Shown: positions 42,092 to 52,110, numbered from the stretch's first letter. The stretch: DNA of 64,000 nt from Nematopogon swammerdamellus (GCA_946902875.1 OX336345.1:4867395-4931394), one strand, 5' to 3'. Made by a program: numbers and translations. The notes: a model not told the origin generated them from the letters alone.

Positions 42092-42328
42092 ATTGTAAAT
42101 CCTTCCTTCCTTACCTATAATAAAATCCAAGGTCTGCTTTCTGTCTGTCTGAGTGTATGTCTGTCCGCTTATAACTCGAGAACCACTGAACCGATTTTAA
42201 TAAAACAAAATTCTACGGATAGCTTGATTCTTCCCATCAACTATAGGCTACTTACTATCACGCTAAATGGCTTATGAGGTTAGCAGTGAAGTGAAATATG
42301 AGAGCGGGCGGAGCCGCGGGCACAGCTT
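42092..42328 (-). repeat. rep-J copy
   Basis: TCCTTCCTTACCTATAATAA, GTCCGCTTATAACTCGAGAA, ATTCTTCCCATCAACTATAG and GGGCGGAGCCGCGGGCACAG: near-identical to 13680-13915 in inverse orientation, with the CTAG-side terminus retained. Confidence 0.85.
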
Positions 42329-42785
42329 GTTTAAAATATAATATGTAATCTTCCTTATCTTAACTAACCCTTGGTGAGTTGTCATGTAGAATTTCTAAAA
42401 GTGAAAATATGTATATCGATATATCTACGAATTATTGTGGATTTCATATGTACTCCATACATATTTACGTTAACTTGTAGTTATGCATTATATCACATTA
42501 TTCATAATAACGGTTCGTATTTTTTTGTCAATTTAATACATTTTATTGTTACTTCGCGTGCCTTTTAACAATAACACACTTTTATTTTGCATCAAGCTCG
42601 CGTTGAGTTTGCGTTTAATTAGGTTTTATTGTTGTCATTACCTAATTAGAGGGTTATTAAATGATGTCGAAAACTTATGGGGTGAATAATATTAAAATTT
42701 ATCATTTTACATATTTTCATTACATTTGGTAGGTCTATACTTTAACATTTCGAATTTCTAAATTGTATTTACACATTTTCTTCTT
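42329..42785. other. unassigned AT-rich DNA
   Basis: No repeat or gene recognised. Confidence 0.5.
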
Positions 42786-43120
42786 TTCTACATAAATATA
42801 TACCACATGATGTATCCCGACAATCTGGGTAAGCAGAGTAATCGGTGTTGTGATGCAAGTATTCTGGTAAATTACAGCACAACACCGATCACCGTTTAGC
42901 AAAGTATTCGGACAAGACAACCTATCAAGCAGCGAGAAAGGCGTGAAGACACACCTGCTGCATGGCTCGGTGGAAGACCGTGCCTAGGCGAGAGGTGGCT
43001 AGTCTATCGCCCTTTAGCACGGCATCTTGTCCTTCTCCCTTAGTCGACTTTTACGACATGCACGGGAAGAGATGCAGTGGGGTTATTCTTTTTAAATACC
43101 GACCCCATACAGTACTTTCA
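42786..43120 (-). mobile_element. SINE-C, full length
   Basis: CCGACAATCTGGGTAAGCAG, AATCGGTGTTGTGATGCA, GGCATCTTGTCCTTCTCCC and TACCGACCCCATACAGTAC. The tail is ATAAATATATACC, with the TATG repeat lost. Confidence 0.83.
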
Positions 43121-43184
43121 TTCTAGTTTCTAATAAATATAGTTATCAAATTATTCTTACCTTCTTTCTTGCGTGCGACATATG

Positions 43185-43335
43185 GCTCCGAATCACCCAT
43201 AAGGTGTCTAACGACGCCCATGGACATTAAGATCCTATGCGGGGTTGTGAACGCCATGCCGGCCTGACAGGTGCCCATTCACGCCCCTCTTGAAGGACCC
43301 GAAACTCTACTTAGAGTGAATATAAGGTTAGCTAG
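43185..43335 (-). repeat. rep-K copy
   Basis: CCCATAAGGTGTCTAACGAC, GCCCATGGACATTAAGATCC, ATGCCGGCCTGACAGGTGCC and ATTCACGCCCCTCTTGAAGG. The longest rep-K copy here. Confidence 0.7.
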
Positions 43336-43337
43336 AT

Positions 43338-43402
43338 TAGAATGCCTAACCGCATTTAGCTCGTCTATTGCACTTAATTTGTATGAATTGGTGTTCAAAA
43401 AA
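43338..43402 (+). repeat. short repeat shared with 49795-49860
   Basis: GAATGCCTAACCGCATTTAG, CTCGTCTATTGCACTTAATT matches GAATACCTCACGGCATTAAG, CTCGCCTATGGTGTCTAATT at 49798. It is probably a LINE 3' UTR, since the second copy continues into CAATAAAGAG. Confidence 0.5.
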
Positions 43403-43464
43403 AGCTTATAATACATACCTAAGCAGTATAGGTTAATCAAAAAATTATTAATTTCTCCACCTCG

Positions 43465-43817
43465 ACAAATATACATACATACATACATATACATATCACA
43501 CACGCTGAATCCCGACAATCGGGGTAAGCAGAGTAATCGGTGTTGTGCTGCAAGAACTCTGGTAAATTACAGTACAATACCGACCACCACGTTTCGCAAA
43601 GCATTTGAACAAGATTCAATCGATCAAGCAGCAAGTAAGGCACGAAGACCCACCAGCTGCATGACTCAGTGGAAGTACCGTGCCAAGGTGAGAGGTGACG
43701 AGCCTGTCGCCCTTTAGCACGGCATCTTGTCCTTATCCCTTAGTCGCCTTTTACGACATGCATGGGGAGAGAGGCAGTGGGGCTATTCTTTTTAAGTACC
43801 GCCCCCACACGGTACCA
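43465..43817 (-). mobile_element. SINE-C, full length with (CATA)n tail
   Basis: The left end has ATACATACATACATACATAT, the complement of TATG repeats. Then come ACACGCTGAATCCCGACAAT, CTTAGTCGCCTTTTACGACA and TACCGCCCCCACACGGTACC. This is one of the best copies for the family ends. Confidence 0.87.
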
Positions 43818-44489
43818 CTCTCCCCAATAACACAATACAATGCATTTCTAAAATTCTTACCTCGAAATTTTCCAGATGGTTATCCGCACATTACTTCGTA
43901 ATTTCGTTCGTATTAACTAATTTTCACGAGCACGTATTGTCGCTTTCGACAAATCGAGCAATAACCATTATGCAGAAAGCGGCCGCACTTTCCAACAATC
44001 TATTCGAAGGGGTTCTTGCAATGGTCGCATTATTCGAAATTCTAAGTAATTTCTATAGCGACATTGAATCGAACCGCCTCCACGCCGTATCGACAAAGGC
44101 AATTTTATCTGTGTGAAGAGATTGAATGGGAGGACGCACTCGTAATATTGATAAAGATCGGAGTGACACACCCGGAGTTTGTACAAAGGAAGCATTAGCA
44201 CCGCTAGAGCCCCCCAGCCCGGCCTCCACAACCAGACATTATTCTTATAGCCTTATTGAGGTGATGGGGACAGATTTGTCTTATTGGAATGGTGGTGTCT
44301 TGTTGGAATCTTGTTAGTCATTCTAGCTATTCTGTACCACATAGCAAAACACGTCTATCGCTTTAGGGTGGCCTCATTCTTAAAGCGCGTAATGCTCTTG
44401 AAGTTTAATTAATTCAAACAATCGATGAGATTCATACGAATAGCTACAACAAAATCATGGTTTCATAATAAACACCTTTAGAAAAATAT
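43818..44489. other. unassigned DNA
   Basis: 43970-44230 is GC-richer and has an 87-codon open frame on minus without motif. No repeat family recognised. Confidence 0.45.
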
Positions 44490-44573
44490 TATTTGTGCAT
44501 GCCAGCCGGAATCGAACCACGGACCTTGAGATCAAGAGCTCGAACCAAGACCGCGCCGATCACCCGTCGCTAT
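44490..44573 (-). mobile_element. tRNA-derived SINE head (SINE-B type)
   Basis: In minus sense GTGATCGGCGCGGTCTTGG precedes CTTGATCTCAAGGTCCG and a perfect B box GGTTCGATTCC. The middle matches the SINE-B head at 51955-52010 (TTGATCTCAAGGTCCGAGG). No body follows, so it is a solo head. A tRNA gene is unlikely, because the A box is weak and there is no acceptor pairing. Confidence 0.6.
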
Positions 44574-45619
44574 TATCTACATGGTAATCTATCCATATCA
44601 ACTTAAATGTAGGTATTTGGATATCAAGTTTCCAATGTTAGCATAATCAATGGATTTATAATTTGAAAGTTGTAAGCAGATATTCAATTTGTAAATGTAT
44701 TCCTTCATTTTATAAATGAAATATGATCATATAAAATCCTTTAGTAAATAATAATTAAAGAAAATAGACAATCAACAAAAATTATCAAAGAAAGAGCTCG
44801 CAAGATCTTCAAAAGTCAAGGTCCACTAATCGATTCGTTTAATTCTCGAAACAAAAAATGATCTTCGACATTCATTGAGTAACGAATGGATTTCCGATAA
44901 AAAGAAATCATAAAAGGCATCACCTGTCCCAGCTCCGAGGCCAAAAGCGGAGCCGGCCGTGTCTAAGAAGTATAATTAATAAAGAATAAAAAAGTACTGA
45001 GGCCTCAAATGCATTTAATTCTTGATAAGGGTAACAAATTGGATAAAGATAGTGGAAGTCCGTCGTCGCCCGGCGCGGCGCGAGCGCCGATGGTGAGTGC
45101 AGTCGTCATGATAAGGCTTCTCGTCGCACCAAATATGGATGCGGATCGATATTCAATAGATATTTTAATTGCGATCAAATTGGCTTTGATACGATACCTA
45201 GCTGTCCGTCCTTGGACATAACCAGTTCTTTAAACTTCGAGCGAATGTCACGGCAAGAGAGCAAGATGGCTCTCAAAAATATCCAACTAGATTTTTTTTC
45301 CAATTGAAATACATCTTCTGTGATCAGTATAAACTCAGTTGGATTCTCATTTAGTTTTAGATTTTTAGTTTGCGTTTACAGGTTCAAAGTTCTTAGGCAA
45401 ATCAATATTCGTTCAATTTCACCTATTTGCCTGTATTGTTAATTGGTTATTTGCATGTGTTGCATTTGTAGCCCAATTCTTAATTTGTTTGTTGTTTGAC
45501 GATTACTATCTTACGATCAATATTAGATATAATATTTTCATTTTTATGTGTTAGTACTAAGCATGTACTCGCTTATTTATTCATTCATTACTCGTATATC
45601 CAATTCCGAAAATGATGAG
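44574..45619. other. unassigned AT-rich DNA
   Basis: 45055-45110 is GC-rich (CGCCCGGCGCGGCGCGAGCG) inside AT-rich DNA; no family or gene recognised. Confidence 0.45.
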
Positions 45620-45690
45620 GTTCGAGGAACGTATTTTTTTCTCTCTTCATTTTCAGCTTGTTTGCATATATCTAAAGAAGAAACATGCCT
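45620..45690 (+). mobile_element. tail fragment of a tRNA-derived SINE
   Basis: GGAACGTATTTTTTTCTCTC, TTCATTTTCAGC, ATATATCTAAAGAAGAAAC parallels the sequence after the tRNA-like head at 45942-45998. Confidence 0.45.
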
Positions 45691-45884
45691 AGTACTAACA
45701 TATAAAAATAAAAATATTTAAAATCCCAAGTCAACTTGTAGTGTCCGATTCCAAATATGACTTTTGTGACGACAGCATAAGATTAAATATGGAATCATGC
45801 AAGTTGACAGGCGTAGGAGCTTGCGTCATACCTACTATAGAGGATGCGACTGTTAAAAAATTAGAGAGAATACAACATCCACAC

Positions 45885-45998
45885 GATGGCGAAATGGACG
45901 CGCTGGCGGCTCAAGCCGGAGTTCCAGATTCGAATCCTGGTCGGGACGTATTTTTTATCTTCATTTTCGCCTTTGCATCTATCTAATGAAGAAATTAT
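45885..45998 (+). mobile_element. tRNA-derived SINE with perfect A and B boxes
   Basis: The A box is TGGCGAAATGG and the B box is GATTCGAATCC, spaced as in a tRNA. The T stem has an A.C mismatch where tRNAs have G-C, and the anticodon loop lacks U33 in the best fold, so it is a SINE head. The tail GACGTATTTTTTATCTTC, then CTATCTAATGAAGAAA repeats the fragment at 45620. Confidence 0.6.
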
Positions 45999-46659
45999 TT
46001 ACAATATTTAAAATAATTTTAGTTTCTTTGGTGGCATGGTATTCATAATGAATACCTACCAAATCCTCTTCCAGAAAGCGTATCCACAATCAGCCAACGG
46101 TCGTCCTTGAGTCGCACCTCTGTAAAATATCGGAGGTTATTTTGTATCTCGAAACGTCGATGATATTCAAATCTAATGGCATCTTATCTCCCTTGGCTTG
46201 TCCTAGACTTATCTTCGAAGAATTTATTCTACAGAAATTAAACGACATTGATGAACGTTTACGGATAGGAGTCGATTTAAAATTGTAGGATGCGTGAAAT
46301 TATTGTTGGCGTTTCGTATTCGATTTTGCTTATAGCCCTTGTATATACATATTTTATCCTTCGAGGAAAAACATAAATAAAGACGCAGTCTCACACACAA
46401 GATAAATTACAAAAAAACCAGCGACATAGAAAACTGACTTATGGTAAACAACAAGACAACTGGTAACATTTTCATGTGACGAATTTGTCAACCTAGCTTT
46501 GCCTCATGTTTACCTTGAAGTCCAAAGAATACTGTTTTAATCATTGACTACAAATTAACACTGTTAATTTTGCTTTCAATGCACATTTTCATTTCATTTC
46601 ATTATAGCTCTGGAACGCTTTTCCTGAGCCCATATTATATTTCCCCCCAAATGCAGTAC
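45999..46659. other. unassigned AT-rich DNA
   Basis: No repeat or gene recognised. Confidence 0.5.
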
Positions 46660-46790
46660 AAGAGGGTCATGAATGGGCATCTCTCATACCGGAATGTAAC
46701 ACAACCCCCGCATACGACCGAATGTCCATGGGCGTCGTTGGACACCTCACTGGTGGCTCGGCGCCACATGTCGCGCTAAAATAAAAAACA
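46660..46790 (+). repeat. rep-K copy
   Basis: AAGAGGGTCATGAATGGGCA, TCTCTCATACCGG, CCGCATACGACCGAATGTCC, ATGGGCGTCGTTGGACACCT and CGGCGCCACATGTCGCGC. The sequence suggests a LINE 3' end, but no protein is identifiable. Confidence 0.65.
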
Positions 46791-48859
46791 AATAAAAATA
46801 GTAAAGTCGAATATCAACATTAAATGTTGCGATAAATGAGAAAGAAGGAAACATTTTCCGCCAATCTAAAACTCACCCCATAAAAACGCAATTTCATAAG
46901 AGTAAAGGAAATATTTCCCGCGTAGAGACCAGCAAGACACCAGTCCAATCGGAGCCGGGCTCAACTCATCCGAACTCAACAGAACTCATCTAAGCTTGCA
47001 GCCGCTGTGGAGCAGTTGTGAGTAATTTCCACAATATATGTGAGGTCGGCAGAAAGAAACTGAACCAAGGAAATATGTTACTAGGTAATAAAACACTTTG
47101 TCGCTATGTACTTAGAGAAGTATGGCGGTCGTAAAAAGGGACAATTTCGAATAGAGATTCCTATATTCTTACTAGAGAGTGCTGTTGAAAAGCGCGCCCT
47201 GTTCCAACGAGTTGAAGCCACCCAGCCGCACCTGAGTAGTCCAACGCACCATCCAGATTCAGATATTTATTTCGCCATAAAATAATATGCATATTCAGTT
47301 CAGTATGGTTCGTCATCATTTTTTTTTGTCATGTCCCGTTCAGCAATGCAATCTATAAGGAAGAACCGGGTAAGAAACCTTATAGAGCTTTTTATTTTAT
47401 TTAGAAATATAACTTACGCACTAAGTTTTAATTGCGTAAAATTTAACATAATATATCTAAGCAAAAAAATAATAAATATAAAGTCAAGAATAAAGGATAT
47501 ATCCATAAAACAGATAATAAAATACAAAGAACATAGGTTTCAGTCAATTTATGGCGGAGGTTATAATAAAATTTGAGTTTATGCATAATAAACAGTATGA
47601 ATCATCAATGTTAGTAGAATTTTTAATTACATTATGAAAAAAAATCGTTTAACTTATAAAACTCACTGTCTAAGAGAAATATGTTCAGCTGACTCTGGAA
47701 CACATGTTTACTTATTTTCTCAAAACTCTGATTTAGATGGTGATTTGAGTAATGGTGTTCACGTAAATTCCAGTTAAATTTCAATATTGATTCTAAAAAA
47801 AAATTATGCACGAAAATATACTTTTGAACGCTGTGGATATAAAATAAAGTATAAAAAATTTCAAGTTGGCAATTTTCTGATTCGACTTCAATAAATAACA
47901 ACTTATGATATTGCGTAGAAGATTCGAGTGGAATGTATCGATTGAAAATATCGTCAATATCGCAGCAGGGGTCGAGCGAGGTGCGCGTGCGCTACATACC
48001 TAATTCAATAAACGTTTAATTTAAAATTATGACGAAATTTGAACAAATTGATACGACTATCAAAATTGAAATATAAATTTTTTAATAGTTATTCTACTTT
48101 AGACAATTTAGAAAGAGAGAAAACTACGAACAAGACTGACTGCATCCCGGCTACCTTTTTTAGGTAATCTGTCCCCCTAGCCGGGGGCCAGCCAATATAA
48201 TTGTATAATAATTTATTGTATAATTTCATCCATAGGTAGATAACCTACGCTTGGACATGTCAAAAATTCCGCCAATTCTAAATTCAATGCGAAGAAGAAC
48301 TGACAAACAAACTTCGCAAGTCACAATGTTTTGTTAGTACCTTATAAGAATGATTTATTATAGTAACTTACAAAAAATTAACACTTAGCTCACAACAACA
48401 TTAATATTTACAGCATAAACATGAATACTGTAGAATCTGACCACTCTGCCTACATACGATTGTTCGATCATCAGCAAAGACACAACAGTATAGGTAGGTA
48501 CCGCACTTCCGCCCCATGAAAAATGATATTTTACGTTAAAAAAACAACCAAGTGCGTCACTGACAAAGCGACCTATAAAAACGTCAAAAAGCTCCATCCC
48601 TAATTGAGAGGTGTCGGTAAACCTATCAACTGTGCTGTGTCACACAGGCGTTAGAAGCCATACTGGCCCTAATACGGGCGGCTTCAAACACACCTTTCCG
48701 TAGCGTCGGCTTATTGACGTATCGCGTATAATGTGATACTTGAAGGTGGGGCACATTATGTAAAAGGTGAGTACCTACACACTGAAAGTATTCGGGTATA
48801 CTACTGGTGTTTCCCGTCATAGAAACCTTCCTAGATTTATTTATAACAATATATTTACA
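46791..48859. other. long unassigned AT-rich stretch
   Basis: 46910-47030 is GC-richer. 48140-48190 holds an 8-bp hairpin CCCGGCTA/TAGCCGGG. A rep-O-like scrap (GAAGAAGAACTGACAAACAA) lies at 48291. 48385-48600 has a 70-codon minus frame without motif. No gene recognised. Confidence 0.45.
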
Positions 48860-49193
48860 GTACCGTGTGGGGCCGGTACTTAAAAAGAATAGCCCCACTG
48901 CATCTCTCCCCGTGCATGTCGTAAGAGGCGACTAAGGGATAAGGACAAGATACTGCGCTAAAGGGCGACAGGGTAGCCACTTCTCACCTTGGCGCAGTCC
49001 TTCCACCTAGTCATGCAGCAGGTGGGTTCTTCGTGTCTTACGTGCTGCTTGATAGTTGTCTTGTCCGTATACTGTGCTAAACGTGGTGGTCGGTGTTGTG
49101 CTGTAATTTACCAGAGTCCTTATAGCACAACACCGATTACTCTGCTTACCCTGATTGTCGGGATACGGCGTGCGTTATGTATGTATGTATTTA
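48860..49193 (+). mobile_element. SINE-C, full length (reference copy)
   Basis: Opens GTACCGTGTGGGGCCGGTAC with nested inverted repeats (GTACCG/CGGTAC and GTGGGGC/GCCCCAC). Then GGCGACTAAGGGATAAGGAC, and a 12-bp hairpin CGGTGTTGTGCT/AGCACAACACCG (49091-49102 with 49124-49135). It ends CTCTGCTTACCC, GGGATACGGCGTGCG and TTATGTATGTATGTATT. I see no tRNA A or B box. The peptide-like strings it yields in translation recur in every copy and are artefacts of the RNA sequence. Confidence 0.88.
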
Positions 49194-49379
49194 CAGATTT
49201 GAAAAATAATAACATAAACAAAACGTAATTTACTTATAAATAAAACAAAATTACTTCTGCCGAGGCAGCCATGGTCCCTGGGACTCCCTAAATTGAATTT
49301 TCATAGAGCAATGGAGCCAGACATGCTTGGAGAAACTATCCTTGTTCACCTGCATACAATTACAATTACAATTTAATTC
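49194..49379. other. unassigned DNA
   Basis: Nothing recognised. Confidence 0.5.
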
Positions 49380-49747
49380 TTCAACCTCTATAGCTCAGTG
49401 GTGCAGACAGCCGACTGTCGCTATTGATGGTTAAGCAACGCTGGGCCGGTTAGTACTTAGATGGGTGACCGCTCGACCGTTGGAGGCTGACCGTGGTTCG
49501 GATTCCACGTAAAACTGTAGGTCCCTTCCCTTCTTACCTTACTAGGTGGTAGGATTCACCCCACCCGGATTGATACCACCGCACTGAATGAAACGTCGGC
49601 CGAAACGGCTATGTAAATAGTTTGTGTTTTCCGTCCAGTTCAGTGTAGCCGGCACGACCGAAGGGGTGCACTGATATGGCACCTAGTTCACCCGGTGTTA
49701 TGGGCTGACATCATGGATGTCAAACCGTGTCAGTTTCCATAAAACAT
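49380..49747 (+). mobile_element. SINE-A, full length (reference copy)
   Basis: A box TAGCTCAGTGG at 49391-49401. A 5S rRNA-like segment at 49429-49473 contains GGTTAAGCAACG, GGTTAGTACTTAGATGGG and TGACCGCT, which match the internal control region of arthropod 5S rRNA. The T arm at 49492-49509 (CGTGG, an 8-base loop TTCGGATT, CCACG) pairs perfectly. The core CTTACTAGGTGGTAGGATT and CCACCGCACTGAATG follows, then the tail CCAGTTCAGTGTAGCCGGCA to GTCAGTTTCCATAAAA. Pol III transcription is inferred from the boxes. Confidence 0.92.
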
Positions 49748-49794
49748 ATATAAATATATTATATACTTCTCCCAAATCCCAAAGGTCAGTTGAA

Positions 49795-49862
49795 ATAGAA
49801 TACCTCACGGCATTAAGCTCGCCTATGGTGTCTAATTTGTGGTCAATAAAGAGTATATACAT
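49795..49862 (+). repeat. short repeat, probable LINE 3' UTR
   Basis: GAATACCTCACGGCATTAAG through GTCAATAAAGAGTATA; matches 43338-43402 and ends at a polyadenylation-like signal. Confidence 0.5.
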
Positions 49863-49944
49863 TTTTCGCTAAAATGTAGGTAAATATTTTTTAAGTCATT
49901 CATTCATTACTATGTAAATAGTTTGTAAATCATTCGTGTAAGTA

Positions 49945-50107
49945 TGGCTATGTAAATAGTTTGTGTTTTCCGACCAGTTCAGAGTAGTCGGCACGATCAA
50001 AGGGGGAAGCACTGACATGGCACCTAGTTCACCCGGTGTTATGGGCTGACATCACGGACGTTGTAGGTGATATAGCCAACCGTGTCAGTTTCCATAAAAA
50101 AAAACTA
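49945..50107 (+). mobile_element. SINE-A 3' half
   Basis: GGCTATGTAAATAGTTTGTG, CAGTTCAGAGTAGTCGGCAC, then the tail to CGTGTCAGTTTCCATAAAAA. A partial echo of its start (CTATGTAAATAGTTTG) occurs just upstream at 49910. Confidence 0.85.
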
Positions 50108-50479
50108 AGAATGACAGTTATTTTAGAGGTATTACCTAAATGCCTAGTTCGTAAGCTCACTAGCGTACCATATTATCGAGCATATTAACTAAACTATAGG
50201 TAAAAAATTCGAAGCTGTCGCCACAAAACCAGTTAAAGTGAGTATGTTCAGTTCTCGTCTTTCTCTACCCATTCATTATCTTCAACTGAACCGTTTTACG
50301 AATAAATTTCACACTAGTGCACGTATTATATCCAAACGTATGTATACTTTCACATTATGTATCTACCTGCAGCTCGATTCCAAGTTTGGTACGATGTAAT
50401 CGCGCGAATTCTGTTTTTTTTTCGTGAGTCGCGATGGGTGCCACGTCCACCATACCTAGCGAAGGCACGCTTAGTAAAG
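50108..50479. other. unassigned AT-rich DNA
   Basis: No repeat or gene recognised. Confidence 0.5.
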
Positions 50480-51522
50480 TTTTTTTTTTTTTTTATAGGC
50501 AGCCGGCGCGGTTGTCTGTGCCCAATACTTCAACGGAAGATCAGACACAGCCAATAACACCATTCCTCGCGAAACCACGCTCAGAGAGGCGCCATGCCGG
50601 CTATGAGGCGGACAAAAAGGTTGTCGTCTAATTTATTGACACGCCTTTTGAAGATTCCCAGGTTATAGGTGGTGGGGAACACACTCACCGGAAGACCGTT
50701 CCATATTTTCGCCGTTCGACACAGGAATGATTTCGAAAAACGATGTGTTCTTAGTAGTTGGGTATCAACAACATATGGATGTTCCGAGCGAGTCCGGCGG
50801 GTGTGGCGGAGACGGATGGGGGCTGGAGGGATGAGAGAAGCCAATTCATCAGAGCAACGTCCATGGTAGTACCTATAGAACAGGCTAAGAGAACCGATTG
50901 TTCGCCTGTGGCCCAATGATTCAAGTCCCTCCGTGAGCTTGGGATCACCAATTAGACGGATGGCGCGGCGCTGGATAGAGTCCAAGGACGCCAATAAGTA
51001 AAGAGGGCATCCACCCCACAGATGGCTACAGTACTCCATCACCGGGCGAACTTGCGCTTTATATAGCATAAGGAGCTGCGCCGGTGAGAAGAACCGTCTG
51101 CTGCGGTAGAGGACGCCTAATTTCCTAGAGGCAAGTGTGGCTTTGGACTCTATGAAACCCCTAAAACCCACATCCTTGGTCAATTCCACGCCCAGGAGGG
51201 CCAATTTGTCATTGTTAGGTATGGCCGTACCCTGGAACGTAGCTTGGAAGGGAAACCGGTCGGCCTTGGTAGAGAAGGCGCATGCTTGAGTTTTGCTGAC
51301 GTTGAAATCAACAAGGTTCTCGCGGCCCCAGGAGGCTACCTTAACGAGAACATCGTCGACTCTATTAACTGTTTGACGTCGAGTATCATCAATGCGCACC
51401 TCTCTAGCAGTCCAGTCTTTAGCGTAACCCTCGTCGGCGGTGCTGTCGTCTGCATAACGACAAAGTGCCGTGCCAGCAGATATTAGACTGGGTGGGTGGG
51501 TTCTCCAGTCGACCCGGCTGCC
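50480..51522 (-). mobile_element. LINE-J (jockey/CR1-like), 5'-truncated
   Basis: A polyT (50480-50494) marks the A tail of a minus-strand retrotransposon. Its 3' UTR (50495-50580) is about 85 bp and ends CCGGCTGCCTATAAAAAA. Upstream lies an uninterrupted coding frame of about 313 codons that begins inside the reverse transcriptase domain. It is the best-preserved LINE here, with no frameshift or stop. The truncated 5' edge abuts a different LINE scrap on the other strand. Confidence 0.88.
50581..51522 (-). pseudogene. LINE-J reverse transcriptase, C-terminal part
   Basis: The frame has no start codon: it enters from the truncated edge after a TAA at 51523-51525. Near its beginning it reads ALCRYADDSTADEGYAKDW; YADD (about 51448-51459) is the catalytic RT motif C. 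Further on are LLGVELTKD, a fragment LYKAQVRPVMEYCSHLWGG, then LLASLDSIQRRAIRLIGDP and LFYRYYHGRCSDELASLIP. It ends with FLCRTAKIWNGLPVSVFP, FKRRVNKL and GMAPL before TGA. The order matches jockey- or CR1-type ORF2 C-termini (thumb plus a conserved C-terminal region). Fingers, palm motifs A and B and the endonuclease are missing, so it cannot move itself. Confidence 0.85.
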
Positions 51523-51529
51523 TTACATA

Positions 51530-51750
51530 ATATTAACAAACTTTGGGAAGATCGGTTGGGAGCTGGTCTGGCAATCACGTCGTGCTATTGAGTTGGATGG
51601 TCCCTTACCGCGGATCTGTACCAGTCTGTTCTGCAGATTTCTCCTCCACAGAACTGGTAAACAAACTCTGGAACGCTCTCCCTGCCAAATCCACTCATAA
51701 TTTACCTTACCTTCACCTACTACACTTACATTCACCTACCTATTAGGTGA
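51530..51750 (+). pseudogene. second LINE C-terminal scrap
   Basis: In one frame it reads SSTELVNKLWNALPAKSTHN; the ELWN.LP motif is typical of LINE C-termini (compare AKIWNGLPVS in LINE-J). The preceding part, RRAIELDGPLPRICTS, is in another frame. It ends near the TAG after SPTY at 51746. Frameshifted, short, unknown clade. Confidence 0.5.
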
Positions 51751-51949
51751 CGTTCACCGACACCATGATATAAAATAGAATACATACAGATATATTAGAA
51801 ACTCTTTATTGCACACAATGATAAAAAAACCTGCACACGAAAGAAACAAATAAGGAAAGGCGGACTAATCCTTTAGCCGCACAAGACGATTTCTTCCAGT
51901 CAACCTTTTTGTAACGAGGAACGAGATTATGAAGACAGAAGTATGTGTA
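51751..51949. other. unassigned, probable LINE 3' UTR scrap on minus
   Basis: GAAACTCTTTATTGCACAC is the complement of a GTGTGCAATAAAGAGTTTC signal often seen at LINE ends. The rest is unassigned. Confidence 0.35.
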
Positions 51950-52110
51950 GTGCAAGTGTCGGCACGGTCTTGGCATCGGACTGTTGATCTCAAGGTCCGA
52001 GGTTCGAACCCGGTCGACGTTTGGTGAGTTTTTCTCTTACTGAAAAATGTACATTCATACAAACTCCTGCTTCACGGTTCGGAACCGGTGTAAAACTGTA
52101 GGTTAGTCCT
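51950..52110 (+). mobile_element. SINE-B head and linker
   Basis: GGTCTTGGCATCGGACTG, TTGATCTCAAGGTCCGAGG with a B box AGGTTCGAACCC. Then the linker CTTACTGAAAAATGTACATT, GGTTCGGAACCGGTGTAAAA and CTGTAGG. It lacks the core and tail. Confidence 0.7.

Noticed and set aside
45893..45955. tRNA gene on the plus strand
   Set aside because: The boxes are perfect, but the T stem has an A.C mismatch at the conserved pair, there is no U33, and the downstream sequence is repeated SINE tail.
48989..49228. Recurrent peptide-like string (CCLIV.LS..., RCCAVIYQS, TPITLL) at many places
   Set aside because: It is the SINE-C sequence translated; the copies carry frameshifts and the conserved feature is an RNA hairpin.
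49429..49473. 5S rRNA gene
   Set aside because: Only about 45 bp of 5S-like sequence, embedded in a SINE head.
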